From Sarcophilus harrisii (Eukaryota; Chordata; Mammalia; Dasyuromorphia; Dasyuridae): DNA of 64,000 bases. Position numbers and translations under genes: made by a program. The DNA is taken from contig NC_045429.1 of assembly GCF_902635505.1 (NCBI RefSeq), forward strand, positions 425,843,669 through 425,907,668. Direction: 5' to 3'. Below, piece by piece: positions 1-10,784 of this stretch; the stretch's first letter is position 1, and each line of letters starts with the position of its first letter. The notes beneath the pieces are model-generated. The model saw only the letters and a program-made list of their open reading frames with translations. It did not search any database and was not told the DNA's origin.

Positions 1-380
1 AGGGTCCCATCCAAGGTCAAAAAATGCAAGTTTTTGAGGTAGTCTGCTCTAGGATAAAGTCTGAAATTTCCTCAGCACTCAGAGAGGACCTAGGAAGGCA
101 GAAGGTCCCACACATGTTCCCATCCTCCATTTTAAGTTCTTTTAGCACAGATCCAAAAACTGGCATATTAATCAATCAGTCTATATTTATTAAGTACCTA
201 CTAGTGCCAAGCACTGTAATAAGTACGGGGGATACAAAAAGAGGCAAAAGATAATTCCTGCCCAAGAAAAGCTTACAATCTAAGTAGGGAAACAACATGC
301 AATCAAATATATACAAAACAAGCCTTATTCAGAATAAATAAGAAATAACAGAGGGAAGACACTGGAATCAAGAGAGGTTA
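1..380 (-). mobile_element. L2-like 3' end fragment in poor unique sequence
   Basis: From about 166 to 330 the text reads 'ttattaagtacctactag', then 'gccaagcactg', then a 'cctgccc..aagcttacaatct' phrase. This is the usual look of the 3' end of an ancient L2 LINE in antisense. The first 165 bases show nothing I recognise, and the short open frame there is chance. Old and diverged. Confidence 0.5.
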
Positions 381-1120
381 GGAAAAACTTTTAAAAAATG
401 GAAAATGAAAGGAGCTGGAAGACTAAAGGACAAATGTTTTAATTACCAAAAAAGAGAAGAGAGTAGAATGTACAAACTATAGACCAGAGTTTGACTTTGA
501 TTTCTAGCAAAATTCTATAGAATATTATCAGAAAGAAGTTAGTCAATATCCAAGAAGAAGGAGAAGGAGGAGGAGGAGGAGGAGAAAAGGAATGGAAGGA
601 AGGAAAGAAGGAAGGAAGGAAGGAAGGAAGGAAGGAAGGAAGGAAGGAAGGAAGGAAGGAAGGAAGGAAGGAAGGAAGGAAAGATGGAAGGAAGGAAGGA
701 AGGAAGGAAGGAAGGAAGGAAGGAAGGAAGGAAGGAAGGAAGGAAGGAAGGAAGAATTGAAAAGTGCCAGCATCTTCTTCAAGAACAGGTCAGGCCAGAT
801 AACTTCATTTCTTTTTTTGACAGGGTTACCAGACTGGTAGATCAAGGGAATGCTATGAATATTCTTTACCTAGATTTAGAAAAACATTTGATAAAAGTAT
901 CTCAAACTTTCTTTATAATCAATGTAAAGAGATGTAAGTTAAATGATAGTATAACCACATGGATTCTGAATTGGCTGAATGCCTGAACCCAGAGAATAGT
1001 CTTTAATGGCTCAATATTAACTTGGAAGGCGATCTCTAGTAGAGTGTTCCAAGGATCTATGCTGGTTGGTTTTGTTTTGTTTTTATCAAGACCAAGTTAT
1101 TCTGGGCCAAAACTAAGAAA
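380..1120 (+). mobile_element. L3/CR1-type LINE, reverse transcriptase region, broken
   Basis: Phrases such as 'tttttgacagggttaccaga', 'ttacctagatttagaaaaac' and 'agtgttccaaggatctatgc' match the familiar CR1/L3 reverse-transcriptase text (the D-F-S-K-A-F-D and S-G-V-P-Q-G-S blocks). Reading is on the + strand with many substitutions. A (GGAA)n array splits it at about 552-753. The same family recurs at 1530-1720, 2240-2830, 3220-3305, 6480-6660 and 8520-9540. The pieces at 0.4-3.3 kb are in the right order to be one old insertion. The family call is from memory of the consensus. Confidence 0.7.
552..753 (+). repeat. (GGAA)n microsatellite
   Basis: About 160 bases of nearly pure GGAA/GAAG tetranucleotide (594-753) follow a short GAA/GGA-rich lead-in from 552. 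One interruption (aaagat) sits near 680. The open frames across it (EGRK repeats on +, FLPS repeats on -) are products of the repeat and not genes. Confidence 0.95.
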
Positions 1121-1760
1121 GGGCGGTCTGATGATTCAGGTGTGAAGGTTAAAATGTGATAGGTACTCTTAGACAAATAAAATTGAATTAAAAACAATTT
1201 TATTTTTTAGATTTCAAAAAAATTAAATAAGAGATATAAAATGTCAGGAAGACAACCCTTAGGCAGTTGGAGGTCAAATCAACTCTAATAAAATTTCCCC
1301 CCAGTTTAAGTCTCTGTACTTCAATGGGGTGGAGTGAAGGAAGCCATCCCTTTTACCTCCTTTAAAAGCTAATATAGGTCACCTATTTCTAGAACTACTA
1401 CCCAGAACCCTCCATTCACCATGTATGAAAAACCTGCACAGCTCCTATCACACAAAGGTATGGATTACACACTTCCGGAATTTGCAAATGGCACAAATTT
1501 GGGAAGCAAAATCAACATACCGCATGAGAATCAGCGGTATTGGGTGAAATCTAATTAAATGAAATTTATAGGGATAAATGTAAAGTTTAAGATAGAAAAT
1601 AACTCATCAGTTCATCTAAAAAAGTTCATTTGATGGATGGAAGCTCAATTGAGATCAATTATGCAATATGCAGCCAAAAACAAAACAAACTAACTAAAAA
1701 AAATAAAACACAAAATTCAATCCATCTTCAAATGCAGGTTGGTAATGCAAAAGAGAGAAA
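1120..1760 (+). mobile_element. Degraded L3/CR1 remainder and unassigned AT-rich DNA
   Basis: Bases 1530-1720 keep a recognisable L3/CR1 phrase ('aaatttatagggataaatgt' followed later by 'tgcagccaaaaa'). I see nothing recognisable between 1120 and 1530. No coding potential. Confidence 0.45.
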
Positions 1761-1965
1761 TGAGCCTCAATCTAGGAGGATTAAAGTTCAAATCTGAGTT
1801 CAAATTATTACCTGTATGAGCCTGGGTCAGTCATTTAACTTCTGTTTGCCTTAGTTTCCTCAACCACAGAATGGGCTACTAATAGCACCTACTTCCCAGA
1901 GTAGCTGTGATGATCAAATGAGATGATACTTGGCACAGAGAAGATGCTATATTGATGTTCATTCT
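1760..1965 (+). mobile_element. MIR-type SINE
   Basis: Reads in MIR order: a box-B-like 'gttcaaatc', 'gagcctgggtcagtcattta', 'gccttagtttcctca', 'tagcacctacttcc', then 'tgtgatgatcaaatgagatg'. This is the MIR core plus its L2-like tail, + strand. Old, with many changes. Confidence 0.75.
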
Positions 1966-2239
1966 ATTCCTGAATTTTTTGGTTGTGTTTTTTCTTTTTT
2001 CGTTGTTATTTTATTTTAAAATTAAACACAAAATAAGAAAAGAAAAACATTGTCGGGTACACATCAGAACATGAAAAGATTCAACATAAAGCAATACATT
2101 TCCATTTCAAGAAAACCTATATAGCAGACACATCAAATTGTTTTTATAGCTGTCCAGCTTTTCTGTTTCCTTGTAGTTTTTTTTTAAGTTTTCTGTTGTG
2201 TACTTTTTACTTTTCCTTTCCTTCCTTTTTAAGATGCAT

Positions 2240-2830
2240 TAAGATAGTATGTAGAATTAGGGGGAAAGTCTGAAGTTCTCTGCCCTAATCAGAACCTATC
2301 TCTAGCAGCAAAGTATTCGCTTCTGGTACCACATTTTCAGAAGCTCATTAATTGGCTAGTATACAGGGTAGGGTGGCCAGAAAGGTCAAAGGCCTTTCAT
2401 GTCATGTCATACACTTATCATGTGAAGGATGAAGACTAGAGATGAGGAGACATGACCACTCTCTTCAAGTATTTGAAGAATTGCCATGTGGATAGAGAGA
2501 ATGCTCACATGAAGGGGTCATGGGGGACATCCAATCCAAACCTCTCACTTTATAGTTGAGGAAACAGCCCCCTGTAAATTAAGTGGCTTTCCCAAGATCA
2601 CACAACATCAGAGAAGAGATTTGAACCCAGGTTTTGATTCTAGAGACATTGTTCTTTCTACTGAACCATGCTTCCTCCCAGAAAGGACAATGGGGAACAA
2701 TGAGTGAAAGAGATAGAGCCGAGAATTTAGGCTCATTGTAAGGGAAAGCTTCCCAACAATTAGAGCTATTCAATAATGGAGAGAGTTCTTTCTCTCTTAA
2801 AGGTACTTCAGTAAAAATGACCTTTAATTG
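2240..2830 (+). mobile_element. L3/CR1 LINE 3' end, split by an antisense MIR
   Basis: Around 2400-2520 and 2700-2830 the sequence has the L3 3' UTR phrases: 'aaggatgaagactagagatg'-like text, then 'gaatttaggctcattgtaag' and 'cccaacaattagagctattc'. A MIR (2525-2690) interrupts it. The very end appears again at 3220-3305 ('caagttggactacataacct'), beyond a SINE insertion. Confidence 0.65.
2525..2690 (-). mobile_element. MIR-type SINE, antisense, inside the L3
   Basis: Contains 'tatagttgaggaaacag', 'tttcccaagatcacacaaca' and 'gatttgaacccaggtttt', which is MIR read on the minus strand. It lies within L3 sequence, so it is either younger than that L3 copy or inserted at a similar time. Confidence 0.7.
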
Positions 2831-2886
2831 GAAGTGCTATAGGGAGCATTCTTCCTTCACTTAATTTTAAAAATTCTAAACCTAAC

Positions 2887-3150
2887 CTAGGCAGTTAAAT
2901 GACACAGTGGACAGAGAGCCAGGAGCAGGAATCAGGAGGACTCATCTTCATGAGTTCAAAACTGGCCTCAGACATTTACTAGCTGTGTGACCCTGGACAA
3001 GTCATTAACTCTGTTTGCCTCAGTTTCCTCAGCTATAAAATGAACTATAAAATGAAGGAAAGGACAAAACACCCCGGTATCTTTGCCAAGAAAACCTCAA
3101 ATAGGGTCACAAAGAGTCAGACACAATTGAAATGACTCAACAACAATAAA
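2887..3150 (+). mobile_element. Marsupial tRNA-headed SINE with RTE-type tail
   Basis: The full anatomy is visible: a tRNA-like head ('ggcagttaaatgacacagtg'), a box-B region, 'tagctgtgtgaccctggaca', 'tgcctcagtttcctcagct', then the tail 'tctttgccaagaaaacctca' and 'cacaaagagtcagacacaat'. The tail matches the 3' end of BovB/RTE LINEs, which mobilise such SINEs. The name (MAR1 or WALLSI class) is from memory. Confidence 0.8.
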
Positions 3151-3197
3151 AACTTAAGCTACTTCAAATAAAATAAACATTTCCGTTATATATAAAT

Positions 3198-3209
3198 GGG
3201 GGGGGGGGG
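3198..3209 (+). repeat. Poly(G) run of 12
   Basis: Twelve consecutive G residues after a 'tatataaat' stretch. A short homopolymer with no other meaning visible. Confidence 0.9.
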
Positions 3210-3324
3210 AAGGATTGTACATGATGAAGTAGAAGAGAATCTTGATTAGATACAAGTTGGACTACATAACCTTTGAGTTTTCTTTTGAATTTATGATTCC
3301 TTTAAGGCTGGAGTCCTATGTCTT

Positions 3325-3432
3325 TTGTGCATCTGTGAAGCAACTGGGGTTAAGTGATTTGTCTAGGGTCACACAGCTTTGATATGAATTCAGGTCCTCC
3401 TGATTTCAGGTGCCATCCAGCTGCCCCAAATC
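3325..3432 (-). mobile_element. SINE head fragment, antisense
   Basis: Minus-strand reading gives the tRNA-derived SINE head: 'ggggcagctggatggcacct', a 'caggaggacctgaattc' box-B region, then 'ctgtgtgaccctagacaaat'. The poly(A) side lies to the left. About 100 bases, truncated. Confidence 0.75.
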
Positions 3433-3434
3433 CT

Positions 3435-3825
3435 ATGGTTTTCTACAGGGGTGGCCCATACTCCATTACTGTGATTGTACAATTGGCAGAGACAAGTGGT
3501 AGAAGTTAGCCAGGGTTAACGGCAAAGGACCATGAACGATAAAATAGGCTCTATTTCACCATCACAAAAGCCCTCCCTGATTGCCATCTCTCCCTGACTT
3601 CAAGATTAAGAAATCTCACTAAGAAAAGGATCAAGGGCATGAAGGGCTGGAAGCTGAAAAGTAGGAGTCAGCTTCCCCAAATACTGTAGAGTCATTAGAA
3701 TTATGTTTCCGTCCATCTTACAAACCCCTTTATCACTCTGATTGTCTACTTGTGAAAACCCTTCCTTGTGGAGTCCAGACAGTACCTCTCTACTGTATTT
3801 CTCTATTAGTAGATCTAGGGTCTAC
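3435..3825. other. Intergenic, nothing recognised
   Basis: No open frame of note and no repeat I can name. Confidence 0.5.
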
Positions 3826-4085
3826 TAACACAAATAGTAGCTAACATTTGTAGAGTGCTTACTGTGTGCTGAGAACTATACCTTGGTGTTTTACAATTTT
3901 TTTCTCATTTGAACGCTCTGAGATAAGAGCTATTCTTTTTCCCCATTTTATAAATGAAGAAAACAAGGTCAGTGCCTTGCCTGGAGTTATACAGCTTGAA
4001 AGGCCAAATTTATCCAAGGCCAGATTGCAGTTCCTGACTCCAGGTTCAATAAATGCTCTATCCACTGCACTACATGGCTATTCCT
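3825..4085 (-). mobile_element. MIR-type SINE, near full length, antisense
   Basis: Shows 'gtagagtgcttactgtgtgc', 'cattttataaatgaagaaaa', 'ctggagttatacagctt' and 'tctatccactgcactacatg'. This is MIR in reverse from its L2-like tail to its tRNA head. The open frames crossing it on both strands are shadows of the repeat. Confidence 0.75.
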
Positions 4086-5650
4086 ACAAATATGCAGACC
4101 AAAATCCTAAAATTGCAATGGTATAGACTGCAACAGAATAAATGGTAGCTTATTCATCCTCCATCACCAAAGGAGTTAAGTAGTGCAGTTGAGTAAAGTA
4201 CAATTCATTCAACCTCTATTTCACAACTATGCTTAAGAACACTATTGACCTAGAAGAATAGATCTCTTCCAGTTATCTGGAAATTCTTCTAACACGATTG
4301 TGTAGGACCATTATCTCAAAACAGTCATGAAGGGGCATGTTATGCTGATGAGTGTTTCCAAAGTACACACACAAGAAGATTAAAAAACACTTAATGTGGT
4401 GGTTTCAGTATTGTGGGCTAGCCATAAGCCCAAAGGCTAAAAATCTGACACGAGTACCAGAAAAACCCGACATAAGGCAATAGAGAGCCGAAAGTATCGA
4501 TGGATCAGCTGCCAGGTAATGACAAATTAAAATGTAGAAAAACAAATTAAGAAGCCTACGTGCATGGGGGAGAGGTTTTCAAGTAAATTAGGTCTATAAA
4601 GTGATGATGGGAAGCCCTAAACTTTGACAGATATCACAGTCAACCTAGCCAATCGTCCATCACTTAGAAGACAAGATAATGGCAGGATAGGATCAACAAC
4701 AAAGTCCTGGAATGTAGCCAGTCTAGTGGTACTATAACAATGATAGTCATTCATTCATTCATTTGACAAATATTTACTAATCCGGGCACTGTGCTGAGTT
4801 CTGTGGGAGATTCAAAGATGAATAATATACAACCCCTGACCTGAAGGACACATTTGGAGAACCACAAGGGTAGGGTCACCACAGGCAGGGCGGCCAAAAT
4901 AAATGCTTCAAGGAAATAGGACTAAACAATGCTGCAGAGCCTCGGACTCCAGGAAAACAATAGCATCGGAGACCAGTCTGGCTGTGGATCAATCAGGAAT
5001 GGGGTGGTTCTTCTGGAATAAAGGATTTGAGCAAACCCTAATTCTCTGAGAACCAGAAAGGTAAACGTCAGAGTTCTCTTGTAAAAATAGCTGCACATTT
5101 GTTTCTAGAGCCACACCTGTATACACAGGTGTATGATCAGAAGCATTGAACCCCAGAATTTTTTGTTAAAATGGTCTTTTACCCACTGTAACACACAAAT
5201 AACAACTGACTTCCCTAGTCTAATGCCAGAAGTATACTTCTTACTAATTAATGAGTTCAATTATTTCATAGGTTCAATTATCATCTCAATGCAGATGACT
5301 CCTAGTTCTGAAATGATGGGAACCTTGGAAGGAAGTGGAAGGAATGGAAGCACCATGCTAGGTATTTGTGGGAGAGCAGAGGAAATCTGGGCACAGTCTT
5401 AGATGCTCCATAGATTTTGGGAAAAATGGTTTTCAAAGGATTCGGAAGAAAGATAGATAAGTAGAACTAAATGGACTAAAATGCTTCAGGAAAGGTAAAT
5501 TCGGGAGAAACAGGAGATGCTCAAGGAGGAAAAGAAATGGGATTTTTCCGAAAGAACAATATGGATGCAAAAGGAACCCACCACCGATTTAACTTTTAAA
5601 AAAAGAGAGAAATGTACAGAAAACACCTGTAAGGCAAGGAAATAGAAGAT
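4085..5650. other. Intergenic DNA with an L2 3' end piece
   Basis: At about 4740-4860 there is a (CATT)n start, 'gacaaatatttactaat', 'gcactgtgctgag' and 'cccctgacctgaaggaca', the antisense form of an L2 3' terminus. The remainder (4085-4740 and 4860-5650) has no recognisable gene or repeat. The open frame near 5133-5402 has no known similarity. Confidence 0.45.
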
Positions 5651-5654
5651 AAAT

Positions 5655-5732
5655 GTAAATATATTCAGCCATGTCCAATTTCTCATGATGTCATTTGGGG
5701 TTTTCTTAGCAAAGATGCTGTAAAAATTCTGT
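5655..5732 (-). mobile_element. RTE-type SINE tail, antisense
   Basis: Minus-strand reading gives a SINE tail ('cagcatctttgctaagaaaa' then 'ccccaaatgacatcatgaga'). It is almost identical, in opposite orientation, to the tail at 6915-6975. Only the tail is present here. Confidence 0.7.
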
Positions 5733-5747
5733 AAAATAATATGAGGA

Positions 5748-5890
5748 GGGACAGCTAAATGGAGTAGTGATAGAACATAGGTCCTGGAATCAGGAGGAAC
5801 TGAAGTCAAATACAATCTCAGACATGGGGTACATGGGGGACATGGACAAGTCACTTAACCCCCCATTGCCTCTTCCTCTCCCCCACCCCC
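5748..5890 (+). mobile_element. tRNA-headed SINE, head half
   Basis: Reads 'gggacagctaaatggagtag', 'tcctggaatcaggaggaact', a damaged box B, then 'gacaagtcacttaaccccc'. + strand, degenerate, ending in a C-rich tract. It sits directly beside an antisense SINE tail. Confidence 0.65.
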
Positions 5891-6480
5891 ACTGCCAAAA
5901 AAAAAGTAATGTCAGAAATGTTAAAGCTCAGAATGAGCTCAGGCTGTCAAGGGAGAATAAAGCCATCAAAGGGGGAGGGGTCTTTTTGTTTTCAAAAACT
6001 TTATTGGGAGGAAAAGGAAGATCAAAGAAGGCACAGCACCTTTGTTTGGAGAAGATAAGACAATGATAACCCACCATAGGGGAGAAAAAAGGAGCTGCTT
6101 AATTAATTTTTACTTCTCTTTAAAGGAGTTTGACCTTTGAACTGAAAATGGCAGGACAAAAATGGCTGACAGGGAGTTGTTACCCAAGATAACTAAGAAG
6201 ATTGTAAGAAAGCACCTAACTGCCCTGTCCTGATGTATGCTGGACTTCCTGAGTTGGGGCTAATTAAAGCTGAAAGACCACAGAAAATGGGAGAGGTGCC
6301 ACAAAATGGGAGAAAGGTAAACTTTGTCTTGATTGCAAAAAAGAGAAAAGAACAAAGTATGTAAACCATGAAGTATGTAAACCATGAGCAAGACACCTTG
6401 ACTTTGTCTTCTGAGAAAATTGCAGAACAAATCATTCAAGGAAGGCTGTCAAACATCTAGAAATAGAAACAGTAATTGAC
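5890..6480. other. Intergenic with a small tandem duplication
   Basis: No gene. A 16-base unit, 'agtatgtaaaccatga', occurs twice back to back at about 6356-6388. The block 5990-6300 could be a repeat that I do not recognise. Confidence 0.4.
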
Positions 6481-6660
6481 AAATTCATCAAAGTCATGCA
6501 TAACTCCATTCCTTTTTTTGACATGAATGCTAAACTAGGGGATGAAAAGAATGATATGTATAGAATTTATTAAGATTTTAGCAAAACTCATCGCATGCCA
6601 TTCTTATGAAGAAAATGGGGAAATATAAATTAGAAAAACAAGACAATTTATACATGACCC
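6480..6660 (+). mobile_element. L3/CR1 reverse transcriptase fragment
   Basis: The phrases 'attcctttttttgacatgaa' and 'aagattttagcaaaactcat' match the same reverse-transcriptase block seen at 784-900. Broken and short, + strand. Confidence 0.55.
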
Positions 6661-6737
6661 CATAAGAAGAAATCTCACTTCTTAAATTTAAAGAAGATAA
6701 AAAATAGTTATGCCCTCCTAAAAATAAGATAGCTAAA

Positions 6738-6985
6738 AATAATGGGCATAGTAGACAGAACCCTGAGCTTAGGGTCAGTTAGACTCCTCTTCCTTGGTTA
6801 AAATCTGATGTCAGATATTTAGTACCTGTGTGACCCTAGTCAAGTCACTTACTTTGTCTCAGTTTCCTTATTTGTCAAATGAACTGAAAGAAGGAAATGG
6901 CAAACCAACCATTCAGCATCTTTGCTAAGAAAACCCCAAATGACATCATGAAAAATTGGACATGGCTGAATAATAACCAAAAAAT
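6738..6985 (+). mobile_element. tRNA-headed SINE with RTE-type tail
   Basis: Head to tail is present: 'gtgtgaccctagtcaagtca', 'tctcagtttccttatttgtc', 'gaaggaaatggcaaaccaac', 'tttgctaagaaaacccc'. Its last 55 bases differ from the usual tail in the same way as the antisense copy at 5655-5732, so both belong to one subfamily. Confidence 0.75.
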
Positions 6986-7224
6986 AAAAGATACTAATCA
7001 TCTTTAATTCATATTTACTCTGTAGACTATCTTACTCTAGTAATATGTTTGAGGTATATATCTCTAGTTCACCTGCTTAAGTCTTGTACTATTAATATTT
7101 CCTCATAAGATCTGCACCTCTCTGACTGAGTTTCAGTTTTAATAATACAGTCAATGGTCAGATCTCAACCTAGAGCCCCAACTATCAATGCATTATTATA
7201 TACTCCACAACCTTCTAGCTTCCA

Positions 7225-7480
7225 TGGGCAGCTAGATGGCGCCATGGTGCATAAAGTCAAGAAGGTTTCCTGAATTCAAATCTGACCTCAGACTCTTATT
7301 AGCTCTAGGACACTGCCCAAGTCACTTCACGCTGGTTGCCTCAGTTTCCTCATCTCTCAAATGAGCTGGAGAAGTAAATGAAAAAGCACTCCAGTGTCTC
7401 TGCCAAGAAAATCCCAAATGGAGTACAAAGAGTCAGACGTAACTGGAAAAAAAGCAACCGAACATCAACGACAATCCTAG
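7225..7480 (+). mobile_element. tRNA-headed SINE with RTE-type tail
   Basis: Begins 'gggcagctagatggcgccat', keeps 'gaattcaaatctgacctcag' (box B) and 'tgcctcagtttcctcatctc', and ends 'tacaaagagtcagacgtaac'. Full length, + strand. Confidence 0.8.
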
Positions 7481-7481
7481 A

Positions 7482-8130
7482 AAATCATCCAAAAATCTAC
7501 TGGAAATAATTAACAGCTTTAGCTAAGCTGCAGGAAATAAAATAAACCCACATACATTATCAGCATTTCCATTTATTACTGACAAAGTCCATCAACAAGA
7601 GATAGAAAGAGAAATTCCATTTAAAATAACCATGGACAAAATAAATATCTGGGTATGTACCTGTCAAGACAAACCCAAGTACTATATGAACACAATTACA
7701 AAACACTTCTCACACAAAGTCAGATCTAAACAACTGTAAAAATATTAATTGCTCATGGGTAGGACTATTATTAAAAAAAAAAAAAAAAAAAGATTTACAC
7801 AAACTGATGCTGAGCAAAACAAGCAGAACCAGGAATACATTGTACACAATTACCGCAAGAATGTGTGATGATCAAACTATGAAAGATTTGGTTCTTCTCA
7901 GTGGTTCAGTGATCAAAGCAGTCCCAATAGACTTTGGACAGAAAATGCCATCTGCATCCAGAAAAAGAACTAAGGAGACTGAATATAAATCAACACATGC
8001 TATGTTCACTTCTTTTTTTTTTCTGTTATTTTTTTCTTCCATGTTTTTTCCCTTTTGTTCTGATTTTTTTCTTCCAATATGATTCATTAAACAATGTGCA
8101 TTAAAATAAATAAATAAAAATAAAAAGAAG
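7482..8130 (+). mobile_element. L1 LINE fragments: ORF2 piece then a 3' end
   Basis: Bases 7482-7775 parallel L1 ORF2 text ('tgcaggaaataaaataaacc', 'aaattccatttaaaataacc'). After a poly(A) tract at 7770-7790 a second L1 3' segment starts: 'aaactgatgctgagcaaaac' up to an A/T-rich end near 8130. The antisense relative of that 3' end lies at 26795-27010. Both parts are old and do not encode protein. Confidence 0.65.
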
Positions 8131-8520
8131 TAGTTAGTGTGTCATCCTGACTTTGACTGTAATATGTGAACTGTTTTTTCTGGATGCTTGCAATATTTTT
8201 CCTTATAGAAAACAAGGAAAGATGGAATAAGAAGGAAAAAAAGGGGAAGAAATGTACATGATGATTTTGTTATATATTTTAAATGAATAGCAAGTTGTAC
8301 ATAATAGACTTACAGGTTCATGTACAATCATCTTATTTAATGTACTACATTATAGAACATCAACAACAAAACTTCCTAAGCCAGATCTTGTCACATTATT
8401 AGGGATTTTCTAAATCTGCCATCTCTGGGTGATTGAAAAGTCAAGTATCGGTTCTCAAAAGGCATAATAACATCAATAACAATAACAGCAGTGTGTTTTT
8501 TGTGATCAAGAATGACTAGA
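8130..8520. other. AT-rich intergenic DNA
   Basis: No gene seen. Bases 8130-8340 may be further repeat tail, but I cannot assign them. Confidence 0.4.
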
Positions 8521-9540
8521 TTAGACAACAATACAATCAGGTGACTCAGAACTAGTTAGATGGCTGGACTCAAAGAGTAGTTGTTAGTGGTTCAATGTCA
8601 ACATAGGAGTTTTCCAGTGGAGAACAATCTAGTCATCTGTACTTAGACCCATACTGTTTAACATTTTTATTAATGACTTGGATAAAGAGATATATAGATG
8701 CTCATTAAATTTGCTAATGATACAAGCTGGGAATAATGGAGACCTAAGATGACAGTTGGGATCCAAAAATGAATTGGACTGAGTCTAATATGTTGAAATT
8801 CAATAGCTTTGTAAGCTATGAACTCAGGTACAAAAATATAAGATGGAGGAGGTATGAATGGACAGCAGTTCTGAAAATTATCTGGGGGTTTTAGTGAACT
8901 GCAAGCTCAATATGGGTTAACAGTGTAGTATGGCAGCCCAAAAAGCAAATGTGATATGGGAATATATTTAAAAATATATTTATTAAGGAATAGTCCAGGA
9001 ATAGGGAGGTAATATTCAGTCATTGTATTCTGCCGCATCAGACATTATGCTCAGAATTATGCTCATTTATAGGAACAATGTGAACCAGGATATTGATAAG
9101 CTGGAGTGTAGCCAGAAGAAAGTAAGTAGGTTGGTAGAGGGAGGGCCTGGAATCTATGACATTTGAGGACTGTATGAAAAACCTGGGGAGGTTTAGGCTA
9201 TAGAAAAGACTGGGCAGAAAAGGGGTACAGTCATGTTACTTGTTTTCAAGCATGTAAAGGAAGAATTAAATTTTGTATGTATGTGTGTATGAATCAGGGT
9301 TGGGTGACTTGCCTAGAGTCACATACTAGTGAGTGTCTAAACTAGAATTTGAACTCAAATCCCCCTGACTCCAGAGCTGGACCTCTGTCAGCTGCACCAT
9401 CTAGATTTATTCTATTGGATTCTAGGAGGTAGGCTTCTCAACAGTGAGCAGAAGTTTCCAGAGAGGTAATTTAGGCCTGACTTCAAGAATAGTTACTCCT
9501 ATGACTTTCTATTAGTTAGAGCTATCTGAAAGTGGAAGGT
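8520..9540 (+). mobile_element. L3/CR1 LINE, C-terminal ORF to 3' UTR, interrupted by a SINE
   Basis: A long and clear stretch: 'tttaacatttttattaatga' then 'cttggataaag' (reverse transcriptase), 'gaattggactgagtctaata', 'gggggttttagtgaactgca' with 'agctcaatatgg', 'gatattgataagctggagtg', and the 3' UTR around 9150-9250 and 9410-9530. It is cut by an antisense SINE at 9282-9410. + strand, not translatable. Confidence 0.8.
9282..9410 (-). mobile_element. tRNA-headed SINE, antisense, inside the L3/CR1
   Basis: On the minus strand it reads 'ctagatggtgcagctgacag', 'ctggagtcagggggatttga' and 'gactctaggcaagtcaccca'. L3 3' sequence continues on both sides, so this SINE landed in an existing L3 copy. 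Confidence 0.8.
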
Positions 9541-9754
9541 CTTGAGAGGAGTGGACTTCACCTCTTTGAAGGTCTTCGGGCAGGCTCTGTTCTAAGGGAG
9601 AGTCCAGACCTGTTGGCTCTATTCCAAGGGAGACTCTTTTGTGTGTGTGTGGACAGGACTGAGCAATCTTCCTTGGCAATCTTCTGTTCCTCCCTCCATC
9701 AGGCTAGTCCTAGACTGAGCTCCCATCCTGCATAGCCATGTAAGTCTCCCAAAC

Positions 9755-10310
9755 TCAACAGAATCTATTGCCTGCCTGTGTCTGGTCTGTCTTCCGGGTC
9801 ACCCTGCTTCGTAACTTCCTCAGTTTCCTTCCCGTCGCACATCCAGTCATTTGTCAAATTGTGTCTCTTGGGCTTCAACCACATTTCTCCCCTCCATCTC
9901 CTTTTCACCATTCCCATCTACCACCCTGATTCAGGCCCTCCTTTCCTCTCCCCTTAATTCTCGAAATAGCTTCCTCCCCTAATCAATCTCCCACCCGCCT
10001 TCCAAAGTGACATTCTAAAAACACACCTCAGGCCTTGTCATTCCTTCTTAACTGCCGATCCTCACGCAGGACATTCCATCTGCTGCTTCCATCTTTCTGC
10101 ACATAATGTTCCCTCATGTTTGAGATGCTTCCCCCTTAGAATCCCTTGTTTCTTTCAAAGCTCAGCTCAGTCCTCATGTCCTCAGTTACTAGGGTCATCT
10201 CCTAAGCTCTTGGAGGGGTAAAGCCTTCTTTTGCCTCCTTTTGCATCCCAAATGCTTAGCACGGTGTCTGGAACATAGTAGGTACTTTATTGAGTGTGTA
10301 CACATCATTC
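9755..10310 (+). mobile_element. L2 LINE 3' portion
   Basis: Pyrimidine-rich text with L2 landmarks: 'aggccttgtcattccttctt' (usual 'tcatgtcactcctctgctca'), 'tttctttcaaagctcagctc' and 'gcttagcacggtgtctggaa' with 'catagtaggtac' at the end. Sense orientation, heavily diverged. Confidence 0.7.
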
Positions 10311-10371
10311 CCCTGATAATAAGGTAAGTTCTATAAGAACAGGAATTTTTGTCTTTGTACCCTCAGAACTA

Positions 10372-10605
10372 GACAGATGGCACAGTGGGTCAAGAGCTGA
10401 ACCTGGAGACAGAAAGAGTTGAAATATGGTCGCAGACACTGGCTATGTTACTCTGAGCATGTCACTTATCCCTGTATGCCTCAGTTTCTTCATCTGTCAA
10501 ATGAGCTGGAGAAAGAAATGTTTATTGTCAGTTTATTGCCAAGAAAATCCCAGAATAAAGTCACCACGAGTCAGACACAACTGAGCAACCGTTCTCAGAG
10601 CCTAG
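10372..10605 (+). mobile_element. tRNA-headed SINE with RTE-type tail
   Basis: Shows 'cagatggcacagtgggtcaa', 'tgcctcagtttcttcatctg', 'caaatgagctggagaaagaa' and 'cacgagtcagacacaactga'. Complete, + strand. Confidence 0.8.
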
Positions 10606-10784
10606 CACACAGTGGGTACTTAAATGCTTTTTGATCAATAAGCTGAACTTTCTGAAAATCAAAGTTAAGTCCCATTTGTACATATACATATTAAACTGTT
10701 CTATCAACACTTATTTAGATTAACATAAAGTCAATTTAGCACATATCTTTTTCTCCCTCATCTATACTAGAAGAGATTTTAGAT

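Noticed and set aside
543-986. E-G-R-K and F-L-P-S repeat proteins
   Set aside because: They are the translation of the (GGAA)n microsatellite.
5990-6470. Possible solo LTR or retroviral fragment
   Set aside because: No paired ends, primer-binding site or polypurine tract, and no duplication visible. I could not support it. The same holds for 62000-62450.
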